Positions 61,552 to 64,000 of a DNA stretch of 64,000 bases are shown here, one piece after another. The position numbers and the translations under genes are program-made. The stretch is from Clostridia bacterium. GTDB taxonomy: Bacteria; Bacillota; Clostridia; Lachnospirales; Lachnospiraceae. The stretch lies in contig CAJTAT010000005.1 in NCBI GenBank assembly GCA_910574475.1, forward strand, positions 310,001-374,000, given 5' to 3'. Under the pieces are notes generated by a model that saw only the letters and a list, made by a program, of their open reading frames with translations, did no database searches and was not told where the DNA came from. How positions within the stretch are numbered: position 1 is the first letter of the stretch; each line of letters starts with the position of its first letter.

Positions 61552-62553
61552 ATGGAGATGGAAAACATACTTGCAAAGAGTATTACTGCAGCGGGCGACA
61601 AAGCGGCCTATGATGCAGCCTGTAAGCGGCTGCTTGCAAATAAAGTTATTCTTGCATGGATTATGAAGAGTTGTCTGGAGGAATATCAGGACATTACAGT
61701 AGAAGAGATTGCAGAATATTATATAGAGGGAAACCCACTAATTGCTCAGTCTGCAGTAAATCCAGATGAAGAGGTAACATTCAAAGGAGAGCAGATTGAG
61801 GGAGACAATATAGAAGATAGCTCCATGAAAGAAGGAACAATCTTTTACGATATCCGTTTTCATGCCATTGTCCCACGAACAGAGGAAATGGCAAGATTGA
61901 TTTTGAATGTGGAGGCACAAAATAGTTTTTATCCAGGATATCCGATTATTAAACGGGGAATTTATTATTGTAGCAGAATGATATCATCTCAATATGGGGT
62001 GGAATTTACAGATGGTCATTATGAGAAAATTAAAAAGGTGATCAGCATTTGGATTTGCGCGAATCCGCCAAGATACAGAGAAAATACAATTACAAGATAT
62101 TCACTTCAAGAAGAAAAGTTGATTGGAAATGTATCAGAGAATAAAGAGAATTTTGATTTACTGACAGCAGTCATTGTTTGTCTAGGAGATTCTGAGGATG
62201 ATAAGTATACTGGTATATTGAAACTTCTAGGTATATTGCTTACCTCTGAAAAAGAATCTGAAGAGAAAAAGAAGATTCTCCAGAATGACTTTCATATTAA
62301 AATGACAAAGGAATTGGAAAGCGAGGTGTCATTGATGTGTAATTTAAGTAAGGGCGTAGAAGAGAAAGGAATAGAGAAAGGAATAGAAAAAGGAATAGAA
62401 AAAGGAATAGAAAAAGGTATAGAGAAAGGTATATTGTCATCCATTCAAAATTTAATGGAAAGCATGGGATGGACAGCGGATCAGGCAATGGATGCATTAA
62501 AAATTCCTGAATCTAAAAGAACTCAGTATGAAAAAGGATTGAAAAATAAGTAA
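61552..62553 (+). CDS. Rpn/PD-(D/E)XK nuclease family protein
   Basis: Protein of 333 residues with a PD-(D/E)XK-type core: FYDIRFHAIV (Asp) and LILNVEAQ (Glu-x-Gln) at about residues 100-125, as in the Rpn recombination-promoting nucleases often annotated as transposase-related. The C-terminal part has the motif EKGI repeated six times (12-bp DNA unit), then LMESMGWTADQAMDALKIPE. Such families occur in variable copy numbers in Clostridia. The start could be 61552 or 61558. It ends 14 bp before lepA. Confidence 0.85.
   Translation: MEMENILAKSITAAGDKAAYDAACKRLLANKVILAWIMKSCLEEYQDITVEEIAEYYIEGNPLIAQSAVNPDEEVTFKGEQIEGDNIEDSSMKEGTIFYDIRFHAIVPRTEEMARLILNVEAQNSFYPGYPIIKRGIYYCSRMISSQYGVEFTDGHYEKIKKVISIWICANPPRYRENTITRYSLQEEKLIGNVSENKENFDLLTAVIVCLGDSEDDKYTGILKLLGILLTSEKESEEKKKILQNDFHIKMTKELESEVSLMCNLSKGVEEKGIEKGIEKGIEKGIEKGIEKGILSSIQNLMESMGWTADQAMDALKIPESKRTQYEKGLKNK
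62362..62433 (+). repeat. 12-bp tandem repeat inside the nuclease gene
   Basis: Six units of GARAAAGGNATA encode EKGI each. Because the unit is a multiple of three, gain or loss of units changes protein length without frameshift, which is typical of Rpn-family linkers. Confidence 0.9.
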
Positions 62554-62567
62554 CGGAGGAAAGATAG

Positions 62568-64000
62568 ATGGCGATCATAGATCAAAGTAAAATCAGAAAT
62601 TTCTGTATTATCGCACACATTGATCATGGCAAATCCACCCTGGCAGATCGGATCATTGAAATGACAGGACTTTTAACCAGCCGGGAAATGCAGGCTCAAG
62701 TCCTGGATAATATGGAATTAGAACGGGAGCGGGGAATCACCATTAAGGCCCAGACAGTGCGTACCGTGTATAAAGCTCCAAACGGGGAAGAATATATCTT
62801 TAATTTGATTGATACACCAGGACACGTGGACTTTAATTATGAGGTTTCTCGCAGCCTGGCAGCCTGTGACGGGGCTATTCTTGTGGTGGATGCAGCACAG
62901 GGGATAGAAGCGCAAACCCTTGCCAATGTGTATCTGGCCCTGGATCATAATCTGGACATTTTGCCAGTCATCAATAAAATCGATCTGCCCAGTGCAGAGC
63001 CGGAGCGTGTCATTGATGAGATCGAGGATGTCATTGGGCTGGAGGCTCAGGACGCCCCTCAGATCTCTGCAAAGACAGGCTTAAATGTGGAGAAGGTTCT
63101 GGAGGCAATCGTAGAAAAGATTCCAGCTCCTCTAGGAGATGCAGACGCCCCTCTTCAGGCTCTGATCTTTGACTCTCTGTACGACTCTTACAAAGGTGTG
63201 ATTGTATTTTGCAGGATCAAAGAGGGAACCGTGAAAAAGGGTACACCCATCCGTATGATGGCTACCGGAGCAGAGGCGGATGTGGTGGAGGTGGGATATT
63301 TTGGAGCAGGCCAGTTTATCCCATGTGAGGAATTGTCCGCCGGCATGGTGGGGTATATGACTGCCAGCATCAAGAATGTCAAAGATACCCGTGTGGGAGA
63401 CACCATCACAAACAGGGCAAATCCCTGTGCCGAGCCCTTACCAGGCTATAAAAAGGTTCTGCCTATGGTATACTGCGGCATGTATCCGGCAGACGGGGCC
63501 AAGTACCCTGACCTGCGGGACGCCTTAGAAAAGCTCCAGCTAAATGATGCCTCTTTGCAGTTTGAGCCGGAGACTTCTATTGCTCTGGGATTTGGATTCC
63601 GCTGCGGTTTTTTAGGACTGCTGCACTTAGAGATCATCCAGGAACGTCTGGAACGGGAGTATAACCTGGATCTGGTGACAACTGCGCCCGGCGTTATCTA
63701 CAAGGTGCACAAGACCAGTGGCGAGGTGATAGAACTTACAAATCCTTCCAACCTGCCGGATCCTGCAGAGATTGAATTTATGGAAGAGCCAATGGTTAGC
63801 GCGGAAGTCATGGTAACGACAGAGTTTATTGGTTCCATTATGGAGCTCTGTCAGGAGCGCCGTGGCGTTTATCTGGGAATGGAATATATGGAAGCAACAC
63901 GTGCCCTTCTAAAATATGAGCTTCCTTTAAATGAGATTATTTATGATTTCTTTGACGCCTTAAAGTCACGTTCCAGGGGATACGCATCTTTTGACTATGA
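62568..64000 (+). CDS. lepA: Elongation factor 4 (LepA), 3' end outside window
   Basis: Ribosomal back-translocase GTPase; 477 residues visible with no stop before the window ends. G1 [15 protein letters not shown]2/switch region [13 protein letters not shown]3 DTPGHVDF, G4 NKIDLP and the LepA-specific block [23 protein letters not shown] with [12 protein letters not shown] are all present. The ATG at 62568 has CGGAGG eight bases upstream. In other Firmicutes it follows spoIIP; here it follows the nuclease gene. Confidence 0.97.
   Translation, partial: MAIIDQSKIRNFCIIAHIDHGKSTLADRIIEMTGLLTSREMQAQVLDNMELERERGITIKAQTVRTVYKAPNGEEYIFNLIDTPGHVDFNYEVSRSLAACDGAILVVDAAQGIEAQTLANVYLALDHNLDILPVINKIDLPSAEPERVIDEIEDVIGLEAQDAPQISAKTGLNVEKVLEAIVEKIPAPLGDADAPLQALIFDSLYDSYKGVIVFCRIKEGTVKKGTPIRMMATGAEADVVEVGYFGAGQFIPCEELSAGMVGYMTASIKNVKDTRVGDTITNRANPCAEPLPGYKKVLPMVYCGMYPADGAKYPDLRDALEKLQLNDASLQFEPETSIALGFGFRCGFLGLLHLEIIQERLEREYNLDLVTTAPGVIYKVHKTSGEVIELTNPSNLPDPAEIEFMEEPMVSAEVMVTTEFIGSIMELCQERRGVYLGMEYMEATRALLKYELPLNEIIYDFFDALKSRSRGYASFDY

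Noticed and set aside
62362..62433. Possible CRISPR-like array
   Set aside because: Units are contiguous 12-mers without spacers and encode EKGI in frame.

Overview
This window looks like a chromosomal segment of a spore-forming Firmicute of the class Clostridia, most like Lachnospiraceae. The reasons are gpr and spoIIP (sporulation and germination), AGGAGG-type ribosome binding sites, frequent TTG/GTG starts, intrinsic terminators with U-runs, and the left-end order comEC - holA - rpsT - gpr - spoIIP, which is widely conserved in Firmicutes.

Region 1 (1-8.3 kb) is core: a sensor kinase cut by the window edge, a GerMN-domain lipoprotein, comEC, holA, rpsT, gpr and spoIIP. In Bacillus subtilis the next gene in this series is essentially lepA. 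Here lepA appears only at 62,568, running off the right edge, so about 54 kb separates the two halves of the usual neighbourhood. Region 2 (8.4-23 kb) is mostly housekeeping: a FliD-like orphan, topoisomerase IV (parE/parC), a 2-hydroxyacid dehydrogenase, glutaminyl-tRNA synthetase, a MocR regulator, a LiaF-like membrane protein, Maf, two HAD phosphatases and a PrsA-type foldase.

Region 3 (23-56.3 kb) is an accessory catabolic island. It holds two TRAP transporters (DctPQM), one ribose-type ABC importer, four genes carrying six SnoaL/NTF2-like domains placed beside the TRAP genes, an aspartase-family lyase, an isochorismatase-family hydrolase, three zinc alcohol dehydrogenases (two 96-97% identical), a YkvI-like transporter and an AraC-type regulator. 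An eight-gene operon follows: UroD-like protein, creatininase-superfamily hydrolase, split transketolase, zinc dehydrogenase, beta-hydroxyacid dehydrogenase, CitE-like lyase and acylating aldehyde dehydrogenase. A D-2-hydroxyacid dehydrogenase sits just after it. Three promoters, and probably a fourth, share a set of half-sites about 20 bp apart followed by a -10 box at 85-90 bp. Two of them carry a nine-G tract between the half-sites and the -10 box. A conserved structured leader of about 110 nt precedes both the second dctQ-type gene and the 2-hydroxyacid dehydrogenase. Together these suggest one regulon and possibly a shared ligand-sensing RNA. I could not identify the substrate.

Region 4 (56.3-62.5 kb) is decayed and mobile: an AbrB antitoxin whose PIN toxin is interrupted by two different non-autonomous elements, two inverted copies of a 275-bp TA-flanked MITE, a 768-bp element with an 8-bp target duplication and a passenger gene, a broken glycosyltransferase, an intact amidohydrolase, and a PD-(D/E)XK (Rpn-type) nuclease with a 12-bp tandem repeat. 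A DUF4143 ATPase module flanked by 40-bp direct repeats (44.7-46.4 kb) also appears to have entered the promoter region of the AraC regulator. No tRNA, rRNA or CRISPR array was seen.
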